Source: a virus
Strand: one strand, 5' to 3'
IMG/VR virus record: IMGVR_UViG_3300032265_000040
Location: 1 to 23,275 of that record
DNA length: 23,275 nucleotides
Shown: piece after piece, positions 15,510-23,158 of the stretch
Position numbering within the stretch: position 1 is the first letter of the stretch
How the letters are laid out: every line of letters starts with the position of its first letter
Notes under the pieces: generated by a model
Told to the model about the DNA's origin: nothing
The model's database searches: none
Seen by the model: the letters and a program-made list of their open reading frames with translations, nothing else
Position numbers and translations under genes: made by a program

Positions 15510-18500
15510 TTATGCGCCCATTAACAAGAATGGACTTATTGATGTGCTGCCAGTTGATGCAGAATTTGCAGCAGCAAAAGCAGCGTTTGCCTGTGTTCTG
15601 GCGAAAGTATCTGTGCTAGCACCACCTCCTCCGCCACTACTACTAAAGGTTATTACTTCAACATTCGCACCACTTTCAAATGTACTGTCGAATGTAACAA
15701 CATTACCTGTAACTGTATATGTAGTTTTTAATTGTGTAATACCATCAACAACTGGAATTATATAATCTCCACTTGTTGGTGTTGAACTTAAAGTGAATGT
15801 TGTTGTTCCACCATTAGCAGTAAATACGTCAGAAGAAACTGTTATTCCGGATGAATTTGCCTTAGCAAAGGCCGCATTTGCTTGAGCTCTTGCCCAAGAA
15901 TCTACACTATTCGTATTGGCAGCATTGAAAGCAGCATTCGCTGCAGCAAAAGCAGCGTTTGCTTGTGGCCATACATAATTATTGGATTGGTCAAATACTG
16001 CATTAGCTCTTAAAAATGCACCATTAGCAAAACTAGCTGCTGAGTTAGCTGTTACAAATGCACCGTTAGCAAATGCTGCTGTAGTGTTTTGAGAACTATA
16101 AGATGCATTGGCTGTTACAAAAGCTGCATTAGCGAATGATGCTGTTGTATTTTGAGAATTATAAGATGCATTGGCTGTTACGAAAGCGGCATTGGCAAAT
16201 GAAGCACCACTATTAGCAGTTACGAATGCACCGTTAGCAAAACTAGCACCAGAATTTGCACTATTAAATGCAGAGTTTACATAAGGTAATAAATCAATAC
16301 CTTTAATTGTTATGGTTGTTGATTTTAGGTTTGCATTTAGTGTTGCAGCCTTAAATGATGCATCGTTAATGTCAATATTATTGTTTGCACCAACCTCAGG
16401 TGTATAACCATCAAACACGTACCATTCTTTAGTACCTGAATCTCGAATAAGACCCGTGTGTGCGTTTGTTCCGTTATTGTAGTGACCAGCAAAACCAATG
16501 TCTAATATATCAGATGCATAGTTTCCGATACCCAAAATAAACATGGTATCATTAGCAACAATTTGAGATGCACTAACAGAGAATGTATTTCCTAATATTG
16601 ACAGGTTACCTGTAATAGAAACATCACCAGAAATTGTACCACCAGATGTATTGAATTTTAAATTGGCAGTAGTAAAAGCACCGTTAGCAAATGATGCTGC
16701 TGAATTGGCAGTTACAAATGATGCATTAGCAAATGATGCGCCAGAGTTTGCTTTGTCATAAGAATTATTTGCTTGAGCTCTTGCCCATGGATCAGTATTA
16801 GCTGTGTACTGCATAGTACCATCAGCAAATGTAATTGCATTTGCACCGGCACCAGAACCTGTAACTGTTAACGCACCGCTTGTTAGCGTACCGCTTATTG
16901 TTGCATTAGCATTTATTGTTAAATCACCAGTTAGTGTACCACCAGCTAATGGTAATGCATTATTTGCTTTGGTGAAAGCACTGTTAGCAAATGAACCTGC
17001 TGAGTTGGCTTTATCAAATGCTGCTGCAGCAAATGCACCACCAGAAGAAGCATTAGCTGCAGCATAAGCAGCATTTGCAGCTGCGTAGGCAGCATTTGCT
17101 TGTGGCCAAACATAGGTATTAGATTGGCCAAATACAGCATTAGCTCTATCAAAAGCACCATTAGCAAATGATCCACTAGAATTTGCCTTGTCATAAGCAG
17201 TATTTGCTTGTGTTCTTACCCAAGTATCGGTAGAATTGTTTGCTTGTAAAAAAGCGGCATTAGCTGTTGCATATGCGGAGTTTGCTCTATCAAAAGCAGA
17301 GTTTGAATTGTCAGTAACTACAGGAACTTTACTTATTAATTCACGAATTTGTATTACTGAATTACTGTTTGGTGCTTCAACAAATGTTAGAGTAGTTCCT
17401 GATACACTATAATCAACTCCTGGATTTTGTGTAATACCATTGTCAAATACAAGAATACTATTGGCTGTTGTGTTGGCCGATATTGTAAATGTGGTTGTAT
17501 TTCCATCACCTGTAAAATTTCTGCTTGTATAATAAATTGACGCACTATTACTGGCGGTAATAATTGTACTGTAAGCTAAATTGGCTGTTGTAAATGCAGC
17601 ATTAGCTGTATTTCTTGCATATGAATCTGTACTAGAAGCACCAGTATTCGCAGCTGCATAAGCAGCATTAGCTCTATCAAAAGCACCGTTAGCAAATGAT
17701 GCTGCGTTATTGGCTTGTACAAAAGCACCATTAGCAAACGATGCACCAGTATTTGCTTGGTCGTAACCAGAATTGGCCCTTAAAAATGATCCATTAGCAA
17801 AAGATGCTGCCGAATTTGCCGCAGCAAAAGCACCATTAGCAAAAGATGCACCTGAGTTTGCTTGGTCGTAACCAGAATTGGCTCTTAAAAATGCTCCGTT
17901 AGCAAAAATAGCTGCAGCATTGGCTGTTACAAAAGCACCATTAGAAAAACTAGATGCCAAATTAGCTTGTACGAAAGCACCATTAGCAAATGATGCTGCT
18001 GAATTAGATGTTACAAAAGCACCGTTAGCAAAACTAGCCGCCGAATTGGCTTGTACAAATGCACCATTGGCGAAACTTGAACCAGTATTTGCTACACCAT
18101 AACTAGCATTAGCTCTATCAAAAGCACCATTAGCAAATGATGATGCGTTATTAGCCTGTACAAAGGCACCATTGGCAAAAGATGAACCAGTATTTGCTAC
18201 ACCATAACTAGCATTAGCTCTATCAAAAGCACCATTAGCAAAAGATGCTGATGAATTGGCTTGTGGCCAAACATAGGTATTAGATTGGCTGAATACAGCA
18301 TTAGCTCTATCAAAAGCACCATTGGCAAATGATCCACTAGAGTTGGCTGTATTATATGCGTTATTTGCTTGTGTTCTTACCCATGTATCGGTAGAGTTGT
18401 TTGCTTGTGCATATGCAGCATTTGCACGGTCAAATGCACCATTGGCTGTTCCATATGCAGAAGGAACTAAAGAAGAAAAGTCTTTAGTCGAATCTAATCT

Positions 18501-18524
18501 TTGTGGGGTTACTTTTGTTGACAT
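15510..18524 (-). CDS. Long repeat tail fibre (Ala/Asn 14-residue repeats with beta inserts), 1004 aa
   Basis: Anchor TKVTPQRLDSTKDFSSLVPS (3-22, shared with gene D). Residues about 23-322 are repeats of the type SFANGAFVTANSAA (14 residues, two alternating heptads), interrupted by YVWPQAN motifs. A beta domain (about 328-402, NFTGDGNTTTFTISANTTAN) follows, then more repeats (405-525), LPLAGGTLTGDLTI (524-537, a tail-fibre motif), repeats (about 580-625), a larger beta region (about 626-745, SIRDSG-like loops and EWYVFDGYTP), repeats (750-895), a second beta domain resembling the first (about 898-960) and a last short repeat. The repeats probably form a long shaft with globular knobs. Modest ribosome-binding site (AAGG). 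Two late-promoter-like octamers lie in the 135-base leader. Likely a long tail fibre or whisker component; attachment point unknown. Confidence 0.8.
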   Translation of the reverse strand: MSTKVTPQRLDSTKDFSSLVPSAYGTANGAFDRANAAYAQANNSTDTWVRTQANNAYNTANSSGSFANGAFDRANAVFSQSNTYVWPQANSSASFANGAFDRANASYGVANTGSSFANGAFVQANNASSFANGAFDRANASYGVANTGSSFANGAFVQANSAASFANGAFVTSNSAASFANGAFVQANLASSFSNGAFVTANAAAIFANGAFLRANSGYDQANSGASFANGAFAAANSAASFANGSFLRANSGYDQANTGASFANGAFVQANNAASFANGAFDRANAAYAAANTGASSTDSYARNTANAAFTTANLAYSTIITASNSASIYYTSRNFTGDGNTTTFTISANTTANSILVFDNGITQNPGVDYSVSGTTLTFVEAPNSNSVIQIRELISKVPVVTDNSNSAFDRANSAYATANAAFLQANNSTDTWVRTQANTAYDKANSSGSFANGAFDRANAVFGQSNTYVWPQANAAYAAANAAYAAANASSGGAFAAAAFDKANSAGSFANSAFTKANNALPLAGGTLTGDLTINANATISGTLTSGALTVTGSGAGANAITFADGTMQYTANTDPWARAQANNSYDKANSGASFANASFVTANSAASFANGAFTTANLKFNTSGGTISGDVSITGNLSILGNTFSVSASQIVANDTMFILGIGNYASDILDIGFAGHYNNGTNAHTGLIRDSGTKEWYVFDGYTPEVGANNNIDINDASFKAATLNANLKSTTITIKGIDLLPYVNSAFNSANSGASFANGAFVTANSGASFANAAFVTANASYNSQNTTASFANAAFVTANASYSSQNTTAAFANGAFVTANSAASFANGAFLRANAVFDQSNNYVWPQANAAFAAANAAFNAANTNSVDSWARAQANAAFAKANSSGITVSSDVFTANGGTTTFTLSSTPTSGDYIIPVVDGITQLKTTYTVTGNVVTFDSTFESGANVEVITFSSSGGGGGASTDTFARTQANAAFAAANSASTGSTSISPFLLMGA
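15840..16277 (-). repeat. Ala/Asn 14-residue repeats, C-terminal block of the long fibre
   Basis: Residues about 750-895 of the long fibre. 14-residue units such as SFANGAFVTANSGA, with degenerate 42-base DNA units, plus one YVWPQAN motif. Confidence 0.85.
16950..17312 (-). repeat. Ala/Asn repeats, middle block of the long fibre
   Basis: Residues about 405-525, including 7-residue units AAYAAAN in tandem, WVRTQANTAYDKAN and a YVWPQAN motif. Confidence 0.8.
17565..18461 (-). repeat. Ala/Asn 14-residue repeats, N-terminal block of the long fibre
   Basis: Residues about 22-320: some twenty consecutive units of the SFANGAF / V-x-A-N-x-x-A type, encoded by imperfect 42-base repeats. Homologous to 19992-20741 in gene D. 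Confidence 0.88.
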
Positions 18525-18544
18525 TTATTATAGCCTTTTTATAC

Positions 18545-18552
18545 TATTTATT
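18545..18552 (-). promoter_or_regulatory. Proximal late-promoter-like octamer before the long fibre
   Basis: AATAAATA, 7 of 8 bases of the T4 late motif, ends 20 bases before the ATG of the 1004-residue gene, so it would give a leader of only about 15 bases. Weaker than the distal CATAAATA. Confidence 0.35.
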
Positions 18553-18569
18553 TGGTTGAGTTTGCCTGC

Positions 18570-18589
18570 AAAGTTATAATCATAACTTT
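18570..18589 (-). promoter_or_regulatory. Perfect 8-bp inverted repeat in the leader of the long fibre gene
   Basis: AAAGTTAT and ATAACTTT flank a 4-base loop (GATT on the minus strand). There is no T-tract after it on the minus strand, so it is not a standard terminator. It lies between the distal and proximal promoter-like octamers. Possible mRNA-stabilising hairpin or protein-binding site. Confidence 0.5.
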
Positions 18590-18630
18590 TTATGATATTC
18601 ATTTGATTAAAGCTGTACTGCTTACACAAT

Positions 18631-18638
18631 TATTTATG
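18631..18638 (-). promoter_or_regulatory. Candidate late promoter for the long fibre gene (CATAAATA)
   Basis: CATAAATA in the 135-base gap after gene D, identical to the octamers before gp18 and gp13. It would give a leader of about 100 bases containing the inverted repeat at 18570-18589. Confidence 0.62.
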
Positions 18639-18659
18639 TTTAGTTGAATATCAAAAATC

Positions 18660-20804
18660 TTAGAATAATATACTACCTGAACTAGTCCATTTATATACTC
18701 TATACCCACCGGCAGTTGTAACTGTTGGTGAACCAGTAGTTGATGTTGCTAACGCAAATGCATCAGAGTAACGAATAATCACTACACCGGAACCACCTGC
18801 GCCGCCGGTATTTCCAGTACTATTACCTGCGCCACCGCCACCGCCACCAGTGTTTACAGTGCCACCAGTACCATTAGCATTTCCACCACCGCCTGCGCCG
18901 CCACCATAAGTAGCACTACCTGCGGTTGCACCTTGAGCAGTACCGCCGCCGCCTCCGCCGCCTGCATAATCAACAGACGAACCTGAAATATTACTTGCTC
19001 TACCTATACCACCAGATCCTGAAGTACTAGCAATAGTACCACCGGTTTGTCCTATGCCACCGGCTCCGCCACCGCCGCCGCCTGGATAAGGAGAGCTTGT
19101 GTTGTTTCCGCCGCCTGCATATCCTTCTACTGGAGTATATCCGCCTAAATTACCTGCGCCGCCAGCGTAACCACTTGATGAAGCCGGTGCACCTGCACCA
19201 GAACCACCAGAACCACCAGTTGCTCCTAATGTACCTCTACCTCCGCCCGAACTTGTTGTTGTGCCGAATACACTATCAGAACCTGCCGAAGCATTAGAAG
19301 CTGTAGCTCCAGCGCCGCCTCCACCAACTGTAACTGGAATTGATATTCCTGAGCTTACGGCAAGTCCGGTTGCAGTTCTATAACCACCTGCGCCACCGCC
19401 TGAACCGCCGTTACCTCCACCAGTACCACCACCGCCACCGGCGACTATCAAGTATTCTACTGTTGTTGGTGCACCAGGTACATAATACATGCCAGCTGGT
19501 TTTACAGCAAAACTACCATCTGTATTATAAACATATAGATGATATGATCCTGATGTTTTTGCGGGACTAGTAAATGTTAAACTTGTTGCGCTTACATATG
19601 TAGTGGCACAATTAATAGTATCAACAAAAACGGTTGCACCACTATTAAATCCGCTTCCAGTAACTGTAATTGTTTCACTACCTGCGGGTGTACCACCATT
19701 ACCACTATTATTAGGATAAGTTAAAGATGTAATTTTTGGACTTGCAGTAACCACAGGAACACTAGTTATTAATTCACGTACCTGAATATTTACACCATTT
19801 GCAGGTGAGGTAATAAATGTTAAATTATTACCTGATACACTATAATCTGTGTCAGGTCTTTGTAAGATACCATTTTCAGCCACAAGAATTGAATTTGCTG
19901 TTGTATTCGTAGAGATTGTGAATGTGTTTGTATTACCATTGCCAGTGAATATTCTTGATAAGTAATAAATTGATGCGCTATTGCCGCTACTGCCGGTATT
20001 GGCTGCATTATAAGCAGCATTAGCTCTATCAAAAGCACCGTTAGCAAAGTTAGCTGCTGAATTTGCTTGTGGCCAAACATAGTTATTAGATTGACTGAAT
20101 ACAGCATTGGCTGTTACAAAAGCACCATTGGCAAATGATGCTGCTGAATTTGCTTGTGGCCAAACATAGTTATTAGATTGGCTGAATACAGCATTAGCTC
20201 TATCAAAAGCACCATTGGCAAATGATGATGCGTTATTGGCTTGTACAAAAGCACCATTAGCAAAACTTGCAGCAGAATTTGCTACACCATAACCAGAATT
20301 GGCTCTTAAAAATGATCCATTAGCAAAAGATGCTGTAGCGTTAGCTGTTACAAAAGCACCATTAGCAAAACTAGATGCTAAGTTGGCTGCAACAAATGCA
20401 CCATTAGAAAAAGATGCTGATGAATTAGCTTGTACAAATGCACCATTGGCGAAACTTGAACCAGTATTTGCTACACCATAACTAGCATTAGCTCTATCAA
20501 AAGCACCATTAGCAAATGATGCTGTAGCGTTAGCAGTTACAAAAGCACCGTTAGCAAAAGATGCTGATGAATTAGCTTGTACAAATGCACCATTAGCAAA
20601 CGATGCACCAGAATTTGCCTTATCATAAGAATTATTTGCCTGAGTTCTTACCCAAGTATCTGTACTAGAACCACCTGTATTTGCCTGCAAGAACGCAGCA
20701 TTAGCTTGTGCAAGTGCAGCATTAGCTGTTCCGTATGCAGAAGGAACTAAAGAAGAAAAGTCTTTAGTTGGATCTAATCTTGATGGACCTAATTTTGTTG
20801 GCAT
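18660..20804 (-). CDS. Chimeric fibre D: repeat shaft fused to IPT-like and glycine-rich adhesin
   Basis: 714 residues combining parts of two neighbouring gene types. Anchor TKLGPSRLDPTKDFSSLVPS (3-22) and the Ala/Asn 14-residue repeats (about 23-271, with two YVWPQAN motifs) match the long fibre. A beta domain (about 277-350; IFTGNGNTNTFTISTNTTAN) matches that fibre's 328-402. An IPT/TIG-like domain (about 357-441; ITVTGSGFNSGATVFVDT) and the glycine-rich domain (449 onward; EYLIVAGGGGG) match gene E. The common tail GSPTVTTAGGYRVYKWTSSG closes it. The ~80-residue cassette of A, B, C and F is absent; the slot has only SNISGSSVDYAGG. The ribosome-binding site is weak (AGTGA). Likely a self-contained fibre with shaft and receptor-binding tip. 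Confidence 0.8.
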   Translation of the reverse strand: MPTKLGPSRLDPTKDFSSLVPSAYGTANAALAQANAAFLQANTGGSSTDTWVRTQANNSYDKANSGASFANGAFVQANSSASFANGAFVTANATASFANGAFDRANASYGVANTGSSFANGAFVQANSSASFSNGAFVAANLASSFANGAFVTANATASFANGSFLRANSGYGVANSAASFANGAFVQANNASSFANGAFDRANAVFSQSNNYVWPQANSAASFANGAFVTANAVFSQSNNYVWPQANSAANFANGAFDRANAAYNAANTGSSGNSASIYYLSRIFTGNGNTNTFTISTNTTANSILVAENGILQRPDTDYSVSGNNLTFITSPANGVNIQVRELITSVPVVTASPKITSLTYPNNSGNGGTPAGSETITVTGSGFNSGATVFVDTINCATTYVSATSLTFTSPAKTSGSYHLYVYNTDGSFAVKPAGMYYVPGAPTTVEYLIVAGGGGGTGGGNGGSGGGAGGYRTATGLAVSSGISIPVTVGGGGAGATASNASAGSDSVFGTTTSSGGGRGTLGATGGSGGSGAGAPASSSGYAGGAGNLGGYTPVEGYAGGGNNTSSPYPGGGGGGAGGIGQTGGTIASTSGSGGIGRASNISGSSVDYAGGGGGGGTAQGATAGSATYGGGAGGGGNANGTGGTVNTGGGGGGAGNSTGNTGGAGGSGVVIIRYSDAFALATSTTGSPTVTTAGGYRVYKWTSSGSILF
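19992..20741 (-). repeat. Ala/Asn 14-residue repeats in chimeric fibre D
   Basis: Residues about 22-271 of D, units such as SFANGAFVQANSSA and SFANGAFDRANASY, encoded by imperfect 42-base repeats. A tandem pair of longer units carries FSQSNNYVWPQAN at 207-219 and 237-249. Confidence 0.87.
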
Positions 20805-20816
20805 TAATTATTTCAC

Positions 20817-21959
20817 TTAGAATGTTATTGAACCTGAACTAGTCCATTTGTATACTCTGTACCCACCGGCAGTTGTGATAGTTGGTGAGCCAGTAGTTGA
20901 GGTTGCCAGTGCATATGAATCTGCATAACGAATAATTACAATACCGGAACCACCATTACCGCCGGCTTTGGATGAGGCGCCGCCGCCACCACCGCCGCCA
21001 CCTGTATTAACAGTACCCGCGGTGCCTAATCCTCCCGCACTACCTGCACCACCACCTTCAGTTGCAGTTCCTGGAGTTCCACCACCATATGTTCCGCCGC
21101 CACCACCGCCCGCATATCCTACACTACTTCCAGAAATTGAAGATGTTGTGCCGGTTCCACCAGGACCAGCAGCTGTACTGGTGCCATTACCACCTGCGGC
21201 AGTAGATCCACCACCACCGCCTGCACCGTAATACGGAGCCGCATATGTGGCAGTTCCACCATCATAACCTTGTCTTGCTTGATCCAAATAAGTTGATCCT
21301 GGATAAACGCCCTTGCCGCCGGCGCTAGCTGCGGAACCAGCTCCGCCGCCACCTGAACCACCTGTCTGAGTAGATCCTGCACCAGTGTCGGCACTTACAC
21401 CACCACCACCACCTTTTGAAGTAATAGTGGAGAATACAGAATCACTACCTCTTGGTGGTGCGCCGTATGTTCCTAAAGCTGTAGCTCCTGCTCCAATAGT
21501 AACTGTATATGTACCGGTAGTAACTGTAAAACCATTTGCAGTCAATAAACCACCTGCGCCACCACCACCACCACGTTCATAACCACCGGCGCCTCCGCCT
21601 GCAACAACTAAGTATTCTACTGTTGGTGGAATATATCCCATATATGTAATACCACTGGGTTTTACAGCAAAACTACCATCAGTATTATAAACATATAGAT
21701 GATATGATGAAATACTTTTTGCAGGAGCTGTAAATGTTAAGCTTGTAGAATCTACATATGTAGTTGTACAATTCGTTGTGTCAACATATACAGTTGCATT
21801 TGCATTAAAACCAGAACCAGTGATAGTTAACGTTTCTCCACCTCTTGAATCTGCCGCAACAGTAACTCCAGCATATGATAACGAGGTTATTTTAGCGCCG
21901 CCACCTAAACTGGCTAATGTTGTTGATGATATGTTATCTGATGTTATTTTTAATGTCAT
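20817..21959 (-). CDS. Glycine-rich tail fibre/adhesin E with IPT-like domain
   Basis: 380 residues. Anchor TLKITSDNISSTTLASLGGG (2-21), one IPT/TIG-like domain (about 24-108; LTITGSGFNANATVYVDTT and YHLYVYNTDGSFAVKPSGIT), then a glycine-rich domain from VEYLVVAGGGAGG (114) to GGSGIVIIRYAD, and the common tail ending YRVYKWTSSGSITF. It lacks the Ig-like domain of A and B and the ~80-residue cassette; the slot is filled by SSISGSSVGYAGG. The loop GVYPGSTYLDQARQGYDGG (about 217-235) closely matches one in gene F. Only a weak ribosome-binding site precedes the ATG. It lies 9 bases after gene F and 12 before gene D, so the three are probably co-transcribed. Inferred receptor-binding role. Confidence 0.79.
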   Translation of the reverse strand: MTLKITSDNISSTTLASLGGGAKITSLSYAGVTVAADSRGGETLTITGSGFNANATVYVDTTNCTTTYVDSTSLTFTAPAKSISSYHLYVYNTDGSFAVKPSGITYMGYIPPTVEYLVVAGGGAGGYERGGGGGAGGLLTANGFTVTTGTYTVTIGAGATALGTYGAPPRGSDSVFSTITSKGGGGGVSADTGAGSTQTGGSGGGGAGSAASAGGKGVYPGSTYLDQARQGYDGGTATYAAPYYGAGGGGGSTAAGGNGTSTAAGPGGTGTTSSISGSSVGYAGGGGGGTYGGGTPGTATEGGGAGSAGGLGTAGTVNTGGGGGGGGASSKAGGNGGSGIVIIRYADSYALATSTTGSPTITTAGGYRVYKWTSSGSITF

Positions 21960-21968
21960 ATCGTTCTT

Positions 21969-23117
21969 TTAGAATGTTATGCTGCCAGATGAAGTAAATT
22001 TGTAAACTCTATATCCATCGGCTACTGTAACTGTTGGTGATCCTGTTGTTGCTGATGCGGCTGCATATGAATCTGTATATCGCAGCAAAACTACACCACT
22101 GCCGCCTGTGCCAGTATTTGGTGTATTATTACTTGATCCTCCACCGCCACCGCCTGTATTTGGTGAACCTGCTACTGGACTACCGTTTGGTTCACCACCA
22201 GTTCCGCCGCCACCAGCACCACCCGCACCTGTATATCCTGTTGCAAATCCTGGAGGATACGGAGCACCTCCGCCGCCGCCTGCAAAATATCTTCCTGAAC
22301 TAGTTATTGCTACGCCTGTGTTTGTAACAGTTGCTGCAGCACTCATTACATATGTTCCAGTACTACCTGTTCCAGTACCTAATGCGGTGATAAATGTACC
22401 AGTGGGTATTCCTGTACCAGTAACTTGTGTGCCTACTTGAATTTCACCTGCCGAAACTGCTGATATAGTTAAGGTGTTATTTGAACTAAGTGTTGCTGTA
22501 CCTGCAAAAGCAGTTGTTAATGTAATTAATGCACCTATACCACCTGCGCCGGCATATAGATTACCTTGAGCACCTGCTCCTCCGGCACCACCGCCGCCAC
22601 CACCGCCATGATACCCATCACCACCTCTTGGAGTTGCTCCACCACCATCATAGCCTTGTCTTGGCGCACTTATATATGTTGAACCTGGATAAACACCTGC
22701 TGAACCAAAGGTATTAATTCCACCATCACCGCTAGATGAAGCTGCGCCACCAGAACCGCCTGTGGTACCTATGTAAGTTGCTGCACCTGCAGCAGTTCCG
22801 CCACCACCACCGCCTATCGATGTTACTGTAGTGAATCCAGAACCACTAATACTACTGTTAGCACCTCTTACGCCAATACCCGTAGACCAAGTAGTTGCAC
22901 CAGCACCAACAGTAATTGTATATGTTACTCCGGCAGAAATTGAAACACCGGTTGCTTGTAATAATCCGCCTGCACCACCGCCACCACCAAAGCCGGCTTG
23001 ACCACCTGAACCACCGCCAGCAACTACTAAGTAATCAATTGAACTTGGTGCCACTGGCGCCGGCGCTTTGCCAATTGCGATTCCTCCACCAATTCGAATT
23101 CCTGATCCTATTAACAT
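21969..23117 (-). CDS. Glycine-rich tail fibre/adhesin F (minimal N-terminus)
   Basis: 382 residues. A very short N-terminus (LIGSGIRIGGGIAIGKAPAP, 2-21) leads into the glycine-rich domain at IDYLVVAGGGSGG (27-39), with no IPT or Ig domain. The shared cassette is at about 198-277 (EIQVGTQVTGTGIPTGTFIT at 225-244). The loop GVYPGSTYISAPRQGYDGGG (141-160) parallels gene E. GGSGVVLLRYTD and the common tail GSPTVTVADGYRVYKFTSSG end the protein. It is the first complete gene of the E/D/F group, with AGGA before the ATG and an exact TATAAATA about 33 bases upstream. Like C, it may be only a tip that needs another protein to reach the virion (inference). Confidence 0.79.
   Translation of the reverse strand: MLIGSGIRIGGGIAIGKAPAPVAPSSIDYLVVAGGGSGGQAGFGGGGGAGGLLQATGVSISAGVTYTITVGAGATTWSTGIGVRGANSSISGSGFTTVTSIGGGGGGTAAGAATYIGTTGGSGGAASSSGDGGINTFGSAGVYPGSTYISAPRQGYDGGGATPRGGDGYHGGGGGGGAGGAGAQGNLYAGAGGIGALITLTTAFAGTATLSSNNTLTISAVSAGEIQVGTQVTGTGIPTGTFITALGTGTGSTGTYVMSAAATVTNTGVAITSSGRYFAGGGGGAPYPPGFATGYTGAGGAGGGGTGGEPNGSPVAGSPNTGGGGGGSSNNTPNTGTGGSGVVLLRYTDSYAAASATTGSPTVTVADGYRVYKFTSSGSITF
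22287..22526 (-). repeat. Shared cassette inside adhesin F
   Basis: Residues about 198-277, between GGIGA and YFAGGGGG. Very similar to the copies in B and C, including 38 identical bases with B. Confidence 0.85.
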
Positions 23118-23132
23118 TATTTTTTCCTATTA

Positions 23133-23144
23133 TTAGAATGTTAT
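23133..23144 (-). other. Orphan copy of the adhesin 3'-end sequence
   Basis: ATAACATTCTAA, identical to the last codons plus stop of genes E and F (I-T-F-stop), occurs here between F and the next gene without belonging to any gene. The TATAAATAC just upstream also matches the end of gene B. Probably the scar of a deleted paralogue. Confidence 0.5.
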
Positions 23145-23149
23145 ACAAG

Positions 23150-23157
23150 TATTTATA
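23150..23157 (-). promoter_or_regulatory. Candidate late promoter for genes F-E-D (TATAAATA)
   Basis: An exact TATAAATA, 33 bases before the ATG of gene F. It has a 20-base near-palindrome ending one base upstream of it. Initiation about 6 bases downstream would give a leader of about 27 bases with AGGA near its end. Confidence 0.75.
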
Positions 23158-23158
23158 C

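Noticed and set aside
15840-18461. Regular ~42-base repeats that could suggest a CRISPR array
   Set aside because: The repeats are in frame, imperfect and contiguous, encode 14-residue protein units, and have no unique spacers.
21395-21416. GGTGGTGG tracts on the minus strand as G-quadruplexes
   Set aside because: These are runs of Gly codons found throughout the glycine-rich domains with only two-G tracts. No separate signal beyond coding is needed.
10268-23117. A diversity-generating retroelement acting on the adhesins
   Set aside because: No reverse transcriptase gene and no adenine-biased template/variable repeat pair is visible. The variation pattern fits domain shuffling better. Such elements outside the window cannot be excluded.
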